This document shows positions 51,184-60,067 of a DNA stretch of 64,000 bases, piece by piece. Under the pieces are notes generated by a model, which had not been told where the DNA came from, did no database searches, and saw nothing but the letters and a program-made list of their open reading frames with translations. Source of the DNA: Candidatus Parcubacteria bacterium (GTDB lineage: Bacteria > Patescibacteriota > Saccharimonadia > Saccharimonadales > Saccharimonadaceae); contig JAEYUP010000001.1 in the NCBI GenBank assembly GCA_023432445.1, positions 248,001-312,000 of the forward strand, read 5' to 3'. Numbering within the stretch: the stretch's first letter is position 1; each line of letters begins with the position of its first letter. The translations under genes were made by a program, and so were the position numbers.

Positions 51184-52571
51184 AAAAAGTAGTTAGGGAA
51201 CATACTTTCGACTACGATCTGATTGTTATAGGCAGCGGTGCTGGCGGAAGCGTGGCCGCAACTATGGTGGCACGCGAAGGTTGGCGAGTGGCCATCATCG
51301 AAGAGTCGGCCTTTGGCGGCGACCTATCCAACTGGGGAGATATTCCTACCAAAGCATTGCTAGAAAGCGCCCACCTTTACCAACGCGCCAAAGACGGCCA
51401 GGCCTTCGGACTACGCTCAAGCACCCTGGGCTTCAACTACCCCGCTATTCGCGCCTGGAAAGAACTCGTCGTAAAGCGGACTGGCGTAGACGACGACCGT
51501 AGCTTCTATACAAAACAAGGAATAGCCACTTTTCAAGGCAAAGCTCACTTCTTAACACCTCATGAGATTACCGTAAACCGTCGTCATCTCTCGGCCCGTC
51601 ACTTCCTGGTAGCATCTGGCGCCGAATGGAAAATACCCAACATTCCCGGCCTGAAAGAAGCGACATACCACACACCCCGCACCATCTTAGAGTCGATACG
51701 TCCGCCAAAAAGCCTGCTTGTTATAGGCGGCAGTCGTCAAGCTGTTGAAATTGCTCAACTAATGGCCATTTTTGGGACTAAAGTTTATCTAGTACAGTCT
51801 GGAAAGCGCCTACTGCCCTCTTTTGACCCAGCGGTTGGTGAGCACCTGGCCTCTTCCCTTTCGAAACAGCTTTCTGTAATGACCGACACCCAGATAAACT
51901 CTGTGGTTAAAGAAGGTTCTGTTATAAGAGTGTTGCTGTACCGTGGCGGTGCTCCAAAACATATAATTGTCGACGAGATACTTGTCGCCGACCAAGAGAC
52001 GCCAAATGTCGACCTAGGGCTTGATAATGCTATCGTAAAATACTCCGACAAAGGCATCGAAACCGATCAATACCTCCGCACTAGTGCCAAGCATATCTAC
52101 GCCGCCGGAGACTGCCTAGGAAGTAGACGCGACGCCCACGCCACAATATTGGAAAGTCGTATAGTTGCTCATAATCTAACCCAGGTCGGTAAAGTACGGC
52201 CAGACTACGACGCTATGCCCAGGCTTGTTTTATCAATGCCAGAAATAGCTCAGGTAGGGCTAACCGTGGCAGAGGCAAAACGACTTGGGCTGGCCGTCAA
52301 ACAAGCCACCACACCGCTAAGTGTCATCAGCGCCAGCAACGTTCACAACAGCAACGAAGGCTTTGTCTCACTAGTAGTTGACGGTCGCGGAGTCATACGG
52401 GGCGGCACGGTTATGGCGCCTCAAGCTAGCGAAGTTATCCAGGAGATTAGTCTAGCTGTTAAAAATAAACTGACCGCCACCGACCTGGCGCACACTCCCC
52501 ACGTCTTCTTGTCGTGGTCCGAAGCCGTTCGATTGACTGCCCAAAAGCTGATGAGAAGTGGTATAGTATAA
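51180..52571 (+). CDS. Dihydrolipoamide dehydrogenase-like flavoprotein lacking the redox cysteines
   Basis: The 463-residue protein has the FAD fold YDLIVIGSGAGGSVAATMV, the NAD(P) fold LLVIGGSRQAVEIAQLMA, IYAAGDCLGSRRDAHATI and the dimer domain PEIAQVGLTVAEAKRLG, all as in class I disulphide reductases (Lpd, MerA, glutathione reductase). The CxxxxC disulphide is lost: where the family has GGTCLNRGCIPSK this protein has GGDLSNWGDIPTK (Leu49 and Asp54). The His-Glu dyad region near the C-terminus is also altered (PHVFLSWSEAV). It cannot act by disulphide exchange, so a direct oxidase, diaphorase or regulatory role is more likely. Its neighbours are an ATP-cone protein, ackA and xfp. Confidence 0.85.
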   Translation: MKKVVREHTFDYDLIVIGSGAGGSVAATMVAREGWRVAIIEESAFGGDLSNWGDIPTKALLESAHLYQRAKDGQAFGLRSSTLGFNYPAIRAWKELVVKRTGVDDDRSFYTKQGIATFQGKAHFLTPHEITVNRRHLSARHFLVASGAEWKIPNIPGLKEATYHTPRTILESIRPPKSLLVIGGSRQAVEIAQLMAIFGTKVYLVQSGKRLLPSFDPAVGEHLASSLSKQLSVMTDTQINSVVKEGSVIRVLLYRGGAPKHIIVDEILVADQETPNVDLGLDNAIVKYSDKGIETDQYLRTSAKHIYAAGDCLGSRRDAHATILESRIVAHNLTQVGKVRPDYDAMPRLVLSMPEIAQVGLTVAEAKRLGLAVKQATTPLSVISASNVHNSNEGFVSLVVDGRGVIRGGTVMAPQASEVIQEISLAVKNKLTATDLAHTPHVFLSWSEAVRLTAQKLMRSGIV

Positions 52572-52593
52572 GCAGTATGAAAAGGGTGGCACG

Positions 52594-53715
52594 ATGACAC
52601 TACTATCTATTAATGCCGGCTCCTCAAGCTTAAAAGTGGCCGTATTCGACGATTCGTCGCTTGAAGTACCAAAAAACAGCATAAACATCGAGCAAGTAAC
52701 GTCCTTCGAAGACGCTACCGTCAAAGTCAGCAGTTGGCTACTAGATGATTTGTCGATATCACCATCAGAGATAACCGCTATTGGATACAGGGTTGTTCAC
52801 GGTGGTGAAATTTTTAACGCCCCAACCCTTATAAGCGAGTCTGTCATTGAAAGTCTCACCGACCTTACTCTTCTGGCCCCCAATCACATGCCGGCTACGT
52901 TAGCGACCATAGCAGCCTTTCAAGCCGCCTACCCAAACGTACCTCATGTAGCATGTTTTGACACCAGCTTTTTCCATGACCTACCCAAAAAGGCTGTCGT
53001 GTTGCCAATCGATTACCAGTTACAAAAAAAGCATGGTATTCGTCGCTTTGGCTTTCACGGCCTCTCCTACGAATCATTGTTAAACAACTTCCGCCAGCAC
53101 GAGGGTGAAGAGGCAGCCAAAGGTCGCGTTATCATGGCGCATCTTGGTAGTGGCGCCAGTATGACAGTCTGTGTCGATGGTCGTCCTATCGACACGACCA
53201 TGGGGTTCACTCCTGTATCCGGAATTATGATGAGCACCAGAAGCGGTGACATTGAGCCAGGCGTTCTGACGTTTCTACAAAAACAAGCCAACATGAGTGC
53301 CGAGGAGATCGCCGAGTTAGTCACACACCGCTCTGGCCTGTTGGGAGTCTCAGGAACTAGCGCCGAAATGTACAGCCTGCTGCAAACCCAAGAGGAAAAC
53401 CCCGATGTAGCTCTGGCTGTAGAGCTCTTCTGCGACAAGATCAAAAAACAGCTCGGCGCATTTGCGGCTATTGCTGGTGGGGTCGATAGCATCATATTCA
53501 CCGGCGGTATCGGTGAAAGGTCGGCCGAGATACGTGCGCGGGTACTTTCTGGCCTCGACTTTATGGGCATAGCTCTGGATGACGAACGAAATGCTAGGGG
53601 CGACCGCCTGATATCCGTTGACGGGGCCAAAGTCGGCATACATGTCATACCTGCTCGCGAAGAGTCGAGCATTGCGCGCGAAACACTAGCCCGCGTAAAG
53701 CAAGGAGCCTCATGA
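52594..53715 (+). CDS. ackA: Acetate kinase
   Basis: AckA converts acetyl phosphate and ADP to acetate and ATP in the cytosol, here the energy-yielding step after phosphoketolase. The 373-residue protein shows [71 protein letters not shown] (residues about 205-227, read in two parts), and [14 protein letters not shown]. Length is slightly short of 400. AAAGGGTGG precedes the ATG, and the gene overlaps xfp by ATGA. Confidence 0.96.
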   Translation: MTLLSINAGSSSLKVAVFDDSSLEVPKNSINIEQVTSFEDATVKVSSWLLDDLSISPSEITAIGYRVVHGGEIFNAPTLISESVIESLTDLTLLAPNHMPATLATIAAFQAAYPNVPHVACFDTSFFHDLPKKAVVLPIDYQLQKKHGIRRFGFHGLSYESLLNNFRQHEGEEAAKGRVIMAHLGSGASMTVCVDGRPIDTTMGFTPVSGIMMSTRSGDIEPGVLTFLQKQANMSAEEIAELVTHRSGLLGVSGTSAEMYSLLQTQEENPDVALAVELFCDKIKKQLGAFAAIAGGVDSIIFTGGIGERSAEIRARVLSGLDFMGIALDDERNARGDRLISVDGAKVGIHVIPAREESSIARETLARVKQGAS

Positions 53716-56075
53716 ACGACCAAATGAAAAAAATCGATGCCTACTGGCGAGCTGCCAACTACCTATCTGTTGGACAGATTTATCTTCGCGATAACCCCCT
53801 GCTGCGTCGTCCGCTCGAGCTTGGCGACATCAAAAAAATGCTTCTTGGGCACTGGGGCACAACTCCTGGTCAGAATTTCATCTACGCCCACCTCAACCGC
53901 GTCATAAAAGAGAACGATCTCAATATGGTCTACTTGTCTGGGCCTGGCCACGGTGGTCCCGCCCTTATGGGCAACGTCTACCTCGAGGGAACTTGGAGTG
54001 AGGTGTACCCAGACATGCCGCAAAACGAAGAAGGCATGAGGACGCTCTTTCGTAAGTTCTCCTGGCCGGGTGGACTCTCTAGTCATGTATCACCACAGGT
54101 TCCAGGCTCTCTCCACGAAGGCGGCGAGCTTGGTTACTCTCTCAGCCACGCCTTTGGTGCCGTTTTTGATAACCCTGACCTTATCGCCGCCTGTGTCGTC
54201 GGCGACGGCGAAGCTGAAACCGGTCCGATAGCAACCGCCTGGCATTCCAATAAATTCCTGAACCCCAAAACTGATGGCGCCGTCCTGCCAATTCTTCACC
54301 TCAACGGCTACAAAATCAGCAACCCGACGTTGCTGGCCCGCATCGAGCACGAAGAACTCGAACAACTTTTCCGTGGCTACGGCTGGACGCCTCATTTCGT
54401 CGAAGGCAGCGACCCCGAATACATGCACGCTCGTATGGCAGAGGTGCTTGACCAAGCCATACAAGAGATCAAACACATCCAGGCTCAAGCTCGCGAACAC
54501 GGCAACATGGTCCGACCACGCTGGCCAATGATAATCCTGCGATCACCAAAAGGCTGGACTGGGCCCAAAGAAGTTAACGGCAAGCCTAACGAAGACTCTT
54601 TCCGCTCCCACCAAGTTCCTATAGCCGTGGACGAAAAACACAGCCAAAACCTCGCCATGCTTGAAGAATGGCTACGTAGTTATCGACCGGAAGAACTATT
54701 CGATGAAACTGGACGACTTATACCAGAATTAGCCGAGCTGGCTCCAAAAGGCGGTCGACGTATGGGCGCCAACATTCATGCCAACGGCGGTAAGCTCTTC
54801 CGAAAACTTAACCTGCCAAACTTCCGCGACTATGCCGTCGAAGTAGACTACCCTGGTATCATCAACAGTGGAAATACCGAAGCTCTTGGCCCGTGGTTAA
54901 GAGATGTCATAAAGCTCAATCTACCAACTAGAAACTTCCGCGTTTTTGCACCCGATGAAACAATTTCTAACCGCCTTGAACCAGTTTTTGAAGTGACCAA
55001 CCGGCAGTGGAACGCACGCATCCAACCTGGTGATGACTACATGGACCCGGATGGCATGGTAATGGATGCTCAGCTTAGTGAGCACCAGGCTCAAGGCTGG
55101 CTAGAGGGCTACCTTTTGACTGGTCGTCACGGGTTGCTACACAGCTACGAAGCCTTTATACGCATCGTCGACTCGATGATGAGCCAGCACGCTAAGTGGA
55201 TGAAGATGTGCGACGAGCTACCGTGGCGAGAACCGATCGCATCTCTCAACTATCTCTTAACCTCGCATGTCTGGCGGCAAGATCACAACGGCTTTACACA
55301 TCAGGACCCGGGCTTCATTGACCACATAGTCAACAAGAAGCCAGACGTCGCTCGCGTCTACCTCCCGCCGGACGCGAACACAACCCTCAGTGTTATGGAC
55401 CACTGTCTGGATAGTCGTGGTTACGTAAACCTGGTGATCACCGGAAAGCACGCCTCACCGCAATGGCTCACTATGGACCAGGCCATCGAACACTGCACTA
55501 AAGGCGCTAGCATCTGGGACTGGGCCTCAAACGACGGCGGCTCCCCAGACGTCGTGATGGCCGCAGCCGGAGACATTCCTACGCTTGAGATTATGGCGGC
55601 AACTTCTATACTGCGCGAGCACCTGCCCGAGCTAAAAATCCGCGTCGTCAACGTCGTCGACTTGATGCGCCTGCAGCCCGACACTGAACACCCTCACGGC
55701 TTGAGCGACATCGACTACAACGCCATATTCACCACCGATAAACCAATTATCTTCGCCTTCCACGGCTACCCATGGCTGGTCCATCGTCTCGCCTACCGCC
55801 GCGCCAACCAACGACTTCACGTTCGTGGCTACAAAGAAGAAGGAACCATCACCACCGCTTTTGACATGACCGTTAAGAACGACATGGACCGCTTCCACTT
55901 AGTCATGGATGTAATCAAACGGGCCCATCTCGACAGCCAGCCCGCCCAGGCCCTCTACGAAGCAATGCAAAAGAAACTCATCGAACACAGCAACTACATC
56001 GTCGAGCACGGCGCCGACATGCCAGAAATCCAAAACTGGTCGTGGCCATATGGCGACCACGCTGCTACCACTTGA
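53712..56075 (+). CDS. xfp: D-xylulose 5-phosphate/fructose 6-phosphate phosphoketolase
   Basis: Phosphoketolase is a thiamine diphosphate enzyme that splits xylulose 5-phosphate (and often fructose 6-phosphate) with phosphate to acetyl phosphate plus glyceraldehyde 3-phosphate or erythrose 4-phosphate. The 787-residue protein carries the family signatures [20 protein letters not shown], the ThDP motif [50 protein letters not shown] and GHYPWL-type end ([13 protein letters not shown]). Length is normal. It is coupled to ackA, so acetyl phosphate goes directly to ATP. Heterofermentative sugar use without a complete glycolysis is implied. Confidence 0.97.
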   Translation: MNDQMKKIDAYWRAANYLSVGQIYLRDNPLLRRPLELGDIKKMLLGHWGTTPGQNFIYAHLNRVIKENDLNMVYLSGPGHGGPALMGNVYLEGTWSEVYPDMPQNEEGMRTLFRKFSWPGGLSSHVSPQVPGSLHEGGELGYSLSHAFGAVFDNPDLIAACVVGDGEAETGPIATAWHSNKFLNPKTDGAVLPILHLNGYKISNPTLLARIEHEELEQLFRGYGWTPHFVEGSDPEYMHARMAEVLDQAIQEIKHIQAQAREHGNMVRPRWPMIILRSPKGWTGPKEVNGKPNEDSFRSHQVPIAVDEKHSQNLAMLEEWLRSYRPEELFDETGRLIPELAELAPKGGRRMGANIHANGGKLFRKLNLPNFRDYAVEVDYPGIINSGNTEALGPWLRDVIKLNLPTRNFRVFAPDETISNRLEPVFEVTNRQWNARIQPGDDYMDPDGMVMDAQLSEHQAQGWLEGYLLTGRHGLLHSYEAFIRIVDSMMSQHAKWMKMCDELPWREPIASLNYLLTSHVWRQDHNGFTHQDPGFIDHIVNKKPDVARVYLPPDANTTLSVMDHCLDSRGYVNLVITGKHASPQWLTMDQAIEHCTKGASIWDWASNDGGSPDVVMAAAGDIPTLEIMAATSILREHLPELKIRVVNVVDLMRLQPDTEHPHGLSDIDYNAIFTTDKPIIFAFHGYPWLVHRLAYRRANQRLHVRGYKEEGTITTAFDMTVKNDMDRFHLVMDVIKRAHLDSQPAQALYEAMQKKLIEHSNYIVEHGADMPEIQNWSWPYGDHAATT

Positions 56076-56100
56076 AAAACCTCGCCACATCTGTTAATAT
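56072..56100 (+). promoter_or_regulatory. Promoter of the initiator tRNA
   Basis: TTGAAA (56072-56077), 17-nt spacer and TAATAT (56095-56100), beginning inside the stop region of xfp. The tRNA starts 10 nt after the -10 element. Confidence 0.65.
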
Positions 56101-56110
56101 AGATAGGTAT

Positions 56111-56188
56111 CGCGGGGTGGAGCAGTCCGGTCAGCTCGTGTGGCTCATAACCACAAGGTCGCAGGTTCGAATCCTGCCCCCGCTACCA
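56111..56188 (+). tRNA. Initiator tRNA-fMet (anticodon CAT)
   Basis: The 5' C faces a T at position 72, giving the unpaired 1-72 end of bacterial initiators. The body (GCGGGGTGGAGCAGTCCGG and the loop CTCATAA) matches E. coli fMet closely, and CCA is encoded. The anticodon stem TGTGG/CCACA keeps two of the three conserved G-C pairs; position 29-41 is T-A. Confidence 0.95.
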
Positions 56189-56189
56189 A

Positions 56190-56225
56190 GAAAAGTGCCC
56201 GAGTATTTCACTCGGGCTTTTTTAT
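56190..56225 (+). terminator. Intrinsic terminator after tRNA-fMet
   Basis: GCCCGAG (56197-56203) and CTCGGGC (56211-56217) form a seven-pair stem with a 7-nt loop, followed by TTTTTTATTT. Confidence 0.9.
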
Positions 56226-56257
56226 TTCTGAAAAAAGATAGTACAATGATTGATAAT

Positions 56258-56524
56258 ATGGGAAAAGATGGCAATAAAGATTATTGGGTTGAGACTAGAA
56301 ACCTTAAAGTCCTCGGAGTCGGCAATGGTGATGAGGCTAGAAAGGTCTTTGGAGAAGTATTTTCTGACGTGCCAGAATCAGTTGCACCACTAGAGCCCAC
56401 TCCAGAGCAAGAACTACGTAAATTAACTAAGCAGTTTGGAATGGTAGCTATAAGAGAAGCGATAGTCAAAATAGAAAACCAGGCCAGGTTCAATTACGAC
56501 AGCTCCATCACTCCAACATTATAA
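56258..56524 (+). CDS. Small hypothetical protein
   Basis: The 88-residue soluble protein starts GKDGNKDYWVETRNLKVLG and ends with a helical part (PEQELRKLTKQFGMVAIREAIVKIE). No family is recognised. A TACAAT hexamer (56242-56247) overlaps a possible ATG at 56246 and lies 10 nt before the ATG at 56258, so the latter is chosen; the difference is four residues. It sits alone between the initiator tRNA terminator and a gene of opposite strand. Confidence 0.55.
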   Translation: MGKDGNKDYWVETRNLKVLGVGNGDEARKVFGEVFSDVPESVAPLEPTPEQELRKLTKQFGMVAIREAIVKIENQARFNYDSSITPTL

Positions 56525-56650
56525 AAAGGAGCTAAAAAAACTCCCTAACCAACTCGAAAGAATACCCCGGCAGGGGCGCTGTTGGTAGTAGGGTCAGCCT
56601 GGCATGCTTATTCCCATCTACACTTTTGCAGCACCCCTCGCCGGGATTGT

Positions 56651-57229
56651 TCATGAAGCGTTTCGAAGGCGCTGGTCCGCCTGTTGTGGAGCAGCCTTAT
56701 TCACGCGCCCTTGCGGACGACGCACGGGATACTGCTTGTTGCTTTGCCGCCTGATCGGTGGGCTCTCAAGAAACCTCGTCTTTGCGGCAACGTGCTCCAT
56801 GCGAACAGCGTGGGTTATGGTCCAAGCACCCTTCCTGGCGTTGTACCTGATGACATTGGCCTCGGCCATGTCTTTCAGTATGGCAAGCGCCAAAGCTTGA
56901 ACCAACCGGTCGCGCTCCTGTCTGCCTCTAGGCAGCATTTTCAGCAACCGGTCGCCACCTTTGCGATACGCAACCTTCTTGGAGACCTGTCGCGACAACG
57001 TCGTCACCGACCCGTCCCCTACCTCAAAAAGTCCTTCAACGGCGTAGTGCGGTTGCTGACCAACCCTCGGATGGGTTCCGTCGAGCAGCACACCTCTGAC
57101 CTTGTGGCGAAGCGCGTCCATCACGGCCACCTGATCCTTCTGAGAAGGAAGGTGGAACTGAATTAGGGCGTCACCACGGAGGCCTGGGCGTGCAGTAGAG
57201 CTTGATTTTCTCAAGATAACCTTCTTCAT
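56651..57229 (-). CDS. Basic hypothetical protein
   Basis: The 192-residue protein is strongly basic, especially in its last 40 residues (IRRQSNKQYPVRRPQGRV), with a central region GLFEVGDGSVTTLSRQVSKK and a helix DRLVQALALAILKDMAE. The character suggests nucleic acid binding but no family is recognised. GACAAT lies 6 nt before the ATG at 57229. An inverted repeat (57265-57281, six pairs) lies in the upstream region. Two overlapping plus-strand frames exist (56604-56900, 56684-57166) but look less protein-like. Moderate confidence that this is the true frame. Confidence 0.5.
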   Translation of the reverse strand: MKKVILRKSSSTARPGLRGDALIQFHLPSQKDQVAVMDALRHKVRGVLLDGTHPRVGQQPHYAVEGLFEVGDGSVTTLSRQVSKKVAYRKGGDRLLKMLPRGRQERDRLVQALALAILKDMAEANVIRYNARKGAWTITHAVRMEHVAAKTRFLESPPIRRQSNKQYPVRRPQGRVNKAAPQQADQRLRNAS

Positions 57230-57340
57230 GAACGAATTGTCAAAAGCACCCACAAAATGGTCGAGAGGCGATCCGCGCCTCCCGTAAAGCTTGTATTATG
57301 TTATACCATGAAAGTATAGAAAAGTGAAGAGACTCGCCCG

Positions 57341-57790
57341 CTACTCGCCGCGAATGCTCCGACTATTTCCACCAAAAAGGAAATTTAGCCATTGCTCCAG
57401 ATTGCTCGGCTGGGCTGCTGCCGCCTCTTTCGGCGTCACGCTGTCTAGGCCGTCGTCATCACCAACGGAACCCGGTGTCGACAACAACAAGACCCTCTCT
57501 CCTGGCATCACCAACCCAAGCGACTCCCTGACGGCCAGCTCCTGGTACTCCTCTGTCTGATAATAGCGCTTCTCTAGAGCTAGGCTATCGCGCTGTAGCT
57601 CAGTAAGTTGCAAAACTCGACGCCGTCCGTCAACCTCCTTCTGGAGCGCGTAGTTGCGCTGCATCATCTCAAGTGCGCCCCACATCCAATTTGCGGCAAT
57701 AAGCAGCGCTACGGCGATCACAACGTTGTTGAGCGTCATATAACGGTGCCTAATGGCGTAGATAATTTTACGAATATTTATTTTTTGCAT
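57341..57790 (-). CDS. FtsB/DivIC-like septum formation protein
   Basis: The 149-residue protein has a short cytosolic part, one helix (NNVVIAVALLIAANWMWGAL, about 21-40), then a coiled coil (MMQRNYALQKEVDGRRRVLQ onward to about 80) followed by YYQTEEYQELAVRESLGLVMPGE, the family signature of FtsB/DivIC. These proteins link FtsL and FtsQ in the divisome outside the membrane. A 50-residue low-complexity end follows. TATAAT lies 11 nt before the ATG. Confidence 0.82.
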   Translation of the reverse strand: MQKINIRKIIYAIRHRYMTLNNVVIAVALLIAANWMWGALEMMQRNYALQKEVDGRRRVLQLTELQRDSLALEKRYYQTEEYQELAVRESLGLVMPGERVLLLSTPGSVGDDDGLDSVTPKEAAAAQPSNLEQWLNFLFGGNSRSIRGE

Positions 57791-57858
57791 AAAGCACTGT
57801 TATTATATCACGCCCCTAGTATGCTGACCGATGAGATTACGGTATAATAGTCAATTAA

Positions 57859-57934
57859 GGGGCTGTAGCTCATCGGTTAGAGCAGGCGGCTCATAACCAC
57901 TTGGTAGATGGTTCGATTCCATCCAGCCCCACCA
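57859..57934 (+). tRNA. tRNA-Ile2 candidate (anticodon CAT, lysidine-dependent)
   Basis: Acceptor GGGGCTG pairs with CAGCCCC, the anticodon loop is CTCATAA and CCA is encoded. The third CAT tRNA of the window, its GAGCAGGCG segment before the loop and CTTGGT after it match E. coli tRNA-Ile2, so it is the probable TilS substrate. The anticodon stem has a C29-A41 mismatch. TATAAT at 57843-57848 is its -10 element. Confidence 0.85.
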
Positions 57935-57990
57935 AACATAAGCACTATGCAATAGCATGGTGTTTTTATGTAATACACAATCATTACTAA

Positions 57991-58019
57991 TTGACTTATT
58001 CACACTTATTTGTTATAAT
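57991..58019 (+). promoter_or_regulatory. Strong sigma70-type promoter
   Basis: TTGACT (57991-57996), 17-nt spacer, TATAAT (58014-58019). The predicted leader is about 29 nt and contains AGAAAGGTAGG before the start at 58055. Confidence 0.85.
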
Positions 58020-58054
58020 ATACTTATTCTGTTCCTCTAGAGAAAGGTAGGCAG

Positions 58055-58354
58055 ATGACCATTGCTCATTCGGTGATCAACAGAGTTGTGATCCTGCATG
58101 GCAACACGTTCCGCGAATGTATCGCCCTTGAAGTTGGTTTCGGCATCAAAGCTGAAATCGACGGAGATAGCGCGCTTATTTCGTTCGAAGGTAAGGGCTT
58201 CCGCATGAAGTTTGACACCACCCCCGACACGATTGGCTCAATCGGCTTCGTGCTGGTCGACCCGACACAGGAAGCTGACAAGCAAATCGTCGGCATCGCA
58301 GAACGCGACGGTTTCGACCCAAGTACACCCGGCAGAGCATATCTGCGAAAGTAA
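58055..58354 (+). CDS. Small hypothetical protein with strong promoter
   Basis: The 99-residue protein is predicted beta-rich (VVILHGNTFRECIALEVGFG, then IKAEIDGDSALISFEGKGFRM) with no membrane segment and no recognised family. It has a near-consensus promoter, a good Shine-Dalgarno leader and an intrinsic terminator downstream, so it is a well-defined single gene. Frames on the other strand at this place lack such signals and are rejected. Confidence 0.7.
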   Translation: MTIAHSVINRVVILHGNTFRECIALEVGFGIKAEIDGDSALISFEGKGFRMKFDTTPDTIGSIGFVLVDPTQEADKQIVGIAERDGFDPSTPGRAYLRK

Positions 58355-58406
58355 ATCCTTCTCACGCGACCCCGATTGGAGTTTCATGTAGACCCGTCTA
58401 CAAAGG

Positions 58407-58428
58407 AGACCCTCAGGGGTCTTTCTTT
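58407..58428 (+). terminator. Intrinsic terminator
   Basis: AGACCC (58407-58412), loop TCAG, GGGTCT (58417-58422), followed by TTCTTTT. It ends the 99-residue gene and lies just before the convergent stop at 58442. Confidence 0.75.
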
Positions 58429-58441
58429 TACCCAAAAAGTC

Positions 58442-58918
58442 CTAGAAGAGTGTCGGCTCTGAATCGTCTTGTCGATTTCGCCGTGGTCGTATTCGTGGAA
58501 TTGATTTTTGGTGACCGGACCGTGCGTCCCACGCAGGGTCACGAGTGCCAAGGGCAACTTTAGCAAGTAGTGGACGAAGAATCATTTCGCGGACTTCCTC
58601 AGGTGGCCTGTCGAGCTCCATCGCCGCTATAATGCGGGCGGCGGCCGCATTTATATCTCGTCCATCATCGATAAGTTGCTGTTGATCTTGCGCGCTTAGT
58701 CCAGCATACTCAAACGCTTGTCTTATCTGTGATTCCCATACTTCCCGTTGATATGCTTCGGTGCTTACTTTGGCGATAGCAGTCTTTAGCTCTTCTTCGT
58801 AGGAGCTTCCAGGAATCTTATCCCATTGCCTGCTTGCAATTTCGTGGGCCTTTCCCTCAAGTGCTCCCGCAGCACGGTCGGGTATAGAATGTTGTCGTTC
58901 AGGTTGAACTGTTGTCAT
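58442..58918 (-). CDS. Hypothetical helical protein
   Basis: The 158-residue protein is mostly alpha-helical and charged (QREVWESQIRQAFEYAGL, SAQDQQQLIDDGRDINAAA, PPEEVREMILRPLL) with a basic tail and no membrane segment. No family is recognised. It has a full promoter on the minus strand, TTGACT (58949-58954), 16-nt spacer and TATAAT (58927-58932), with the ATG only 8 nt later, so the message is leaderless. Confidence 0.65.
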   Translation of the reverse strand: MTTVQPERQHSIPDRAAGALEGKAHEIASRQWDKIPGSSYEEELKTAIAKVSTEAYQREVWESQIRQAFEYAGLSAQDQQQLIDDGRDINAAAARIIAAMELDRPPEEVREMILRPLLAKVALGTRDPAWDARSGHQKSIPRIRPRRNRQDDSEPTLF

Positions 58919-58954
58919 ATTCTCTTATTATAGCACTTACGCTTTAAAAGTCAA

Positions 58955-60067
58955 TTATTCCCAACGGAAGATGCGTATAGCAATGGCGTATACTACAACC
59001 GCCCAGCCGACGGTCATGGCAATTTCTGGCCCGAGGTCCAGCAGTGTCTTTGCCTCAGTGGCAATCATGCGGATACCATCAATTATTGGCGTAAGAGGAA
59101 TAAACGACGTAATGCCCTGTAGCCACTCTGGCATCAGGAAGCGCGGGAAGAACACGCCAGAAAGGAACATCATCGGAAACGCCACCAGGTTCGTCAGAGC
59201 GGCGGACTGATTTTCGTTCTTTGCCCAGCCACCGATAGCTAGACCGAAGCCGAACATCGTTATGATACCTAAAATGATGAACAGCGACAATTCGAGCCAA
59301 TTTCCTTGCATTTCGAAGCCAAATATCATTGTTGCGACCATAAACATCAATACGACGCTCAAAATACCAACGAATAGGTAGTAGATCATGTTGGCATAAA
59401 TGAGTTGGCTTTTCTTTATCGGTGAGGCACGCAGGCGACGAAATACACCGGTTTTTTTCTCGGCTGGCATCTGGTTAGCTAAACCGAAGATACCAAGTGA
59501 CAATATGGTGAAACCTAGCAAACCGGCAAAAACATAATCAAAAGTGGACAGGTTGTTGGTAGCCGTCGAAGTTTGCGTCACTGTTAGCGGCGGCTCTGGC
59601 TGACCCAGTTGAGCGTTAATAGAGCCCAAGACTCCCTTTTCCATTACGGCAGCAATCGTCTGTCCAGACTGAGGGCTAGCCTCACTGTAATAAACTGTCA
59701 CAGAGCCAGTTGGTTGATTGGATTTATTGGTCACACCAAAGCTGTCTGGTAGCTCTATGATCGAGTCGATCTCTCCTCTGCCCATACGTTCACGAGCATC
59801 ATCAAAAGTCGTTATGTCTTCGTTGACCTTAAACGTCTCGGTTTTCTTTAGGGTGTCAGCGAACTCTCCAGCAAAAGCCGTCTCAGAGTGGTTTAGAACC
59901 GCTACTTTAAAGCTAACCGTATTGTTGTTGCTGCTGTAAAGTGAGCCAAAAACGAACAGGAAAAGCAGCGGGAACAAAAACGTAAAGAACATGGCCGTCT
60001 TGTCGCGGAAGAAGCGAACTAGGTAGGACATTGTAAGGGCATAAACAGCCGTCAGATAGCGTTTCAT
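58955..60067 (-). CDS. ABC-2 type transporter permease
   Basis: The 370-residue protein has a first helix (FFTFLFPLLFLFVFGSLY), a large external loop (about 40-180) and five more helices (from VFAGLLGFTILSLGIFGLA on), ending in a membrane segment. The segment FPMMFLSGVFFPRFLMPEWLQ is the ABC-2 signature. With the adjacent ATPase it forms an exporter for drugs, lipids or a peptide; substrate unknown. Start overlaps the ATPase stop (TAATG). Confidence 0.92.
   Translation of the reverse strand: MKRYLTAVYALTMSYLVRFFRDKTAMFFTFLFPLLFLFVFGSLYSSNNNTVSFKVAVLNHSETAFAGEFADTLKKTETFKVNEDITTFDDARERMGRGEIDSIIELPDSFGVTNKSNQPTGSVTVYYSEASPQSGQTIAAVMEKGVLGSINAQLGQPEPPLTVTQTSTATNNLSTFDYVFAGLLGFTILSLGIFGLANQMPAEKKTGVFRRLRASPIKKSQLIYANMIYYLFVGILSVVLMFMVATMIFGFEMQGNWLELSLFIILGIITMFGFGLAIGGWAKNENQSAALTNLVAFPMMFLSGVFFPRFLMPEWLQGITSFIPLTPIIDGIRMIATEAKTLLDLGPEIAMTVGWAVVVYAIAIRIFRWE

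Noticed and set aside
53067..53723. Minus-strand frame of 218 codons opposite ackA
   Set aside because: Shadow frame; ackA motifs are unambiguous on the other strand.
56604..57166. Plus-strand frames opposite the basic protein at 56651-57229
   Set aside because: They overlap one another, lack start signals and have Leu/Arg/Cys-rich random composition. The minus-strand frame is longer and has an upstream -10-like element, though confidence is moderate.
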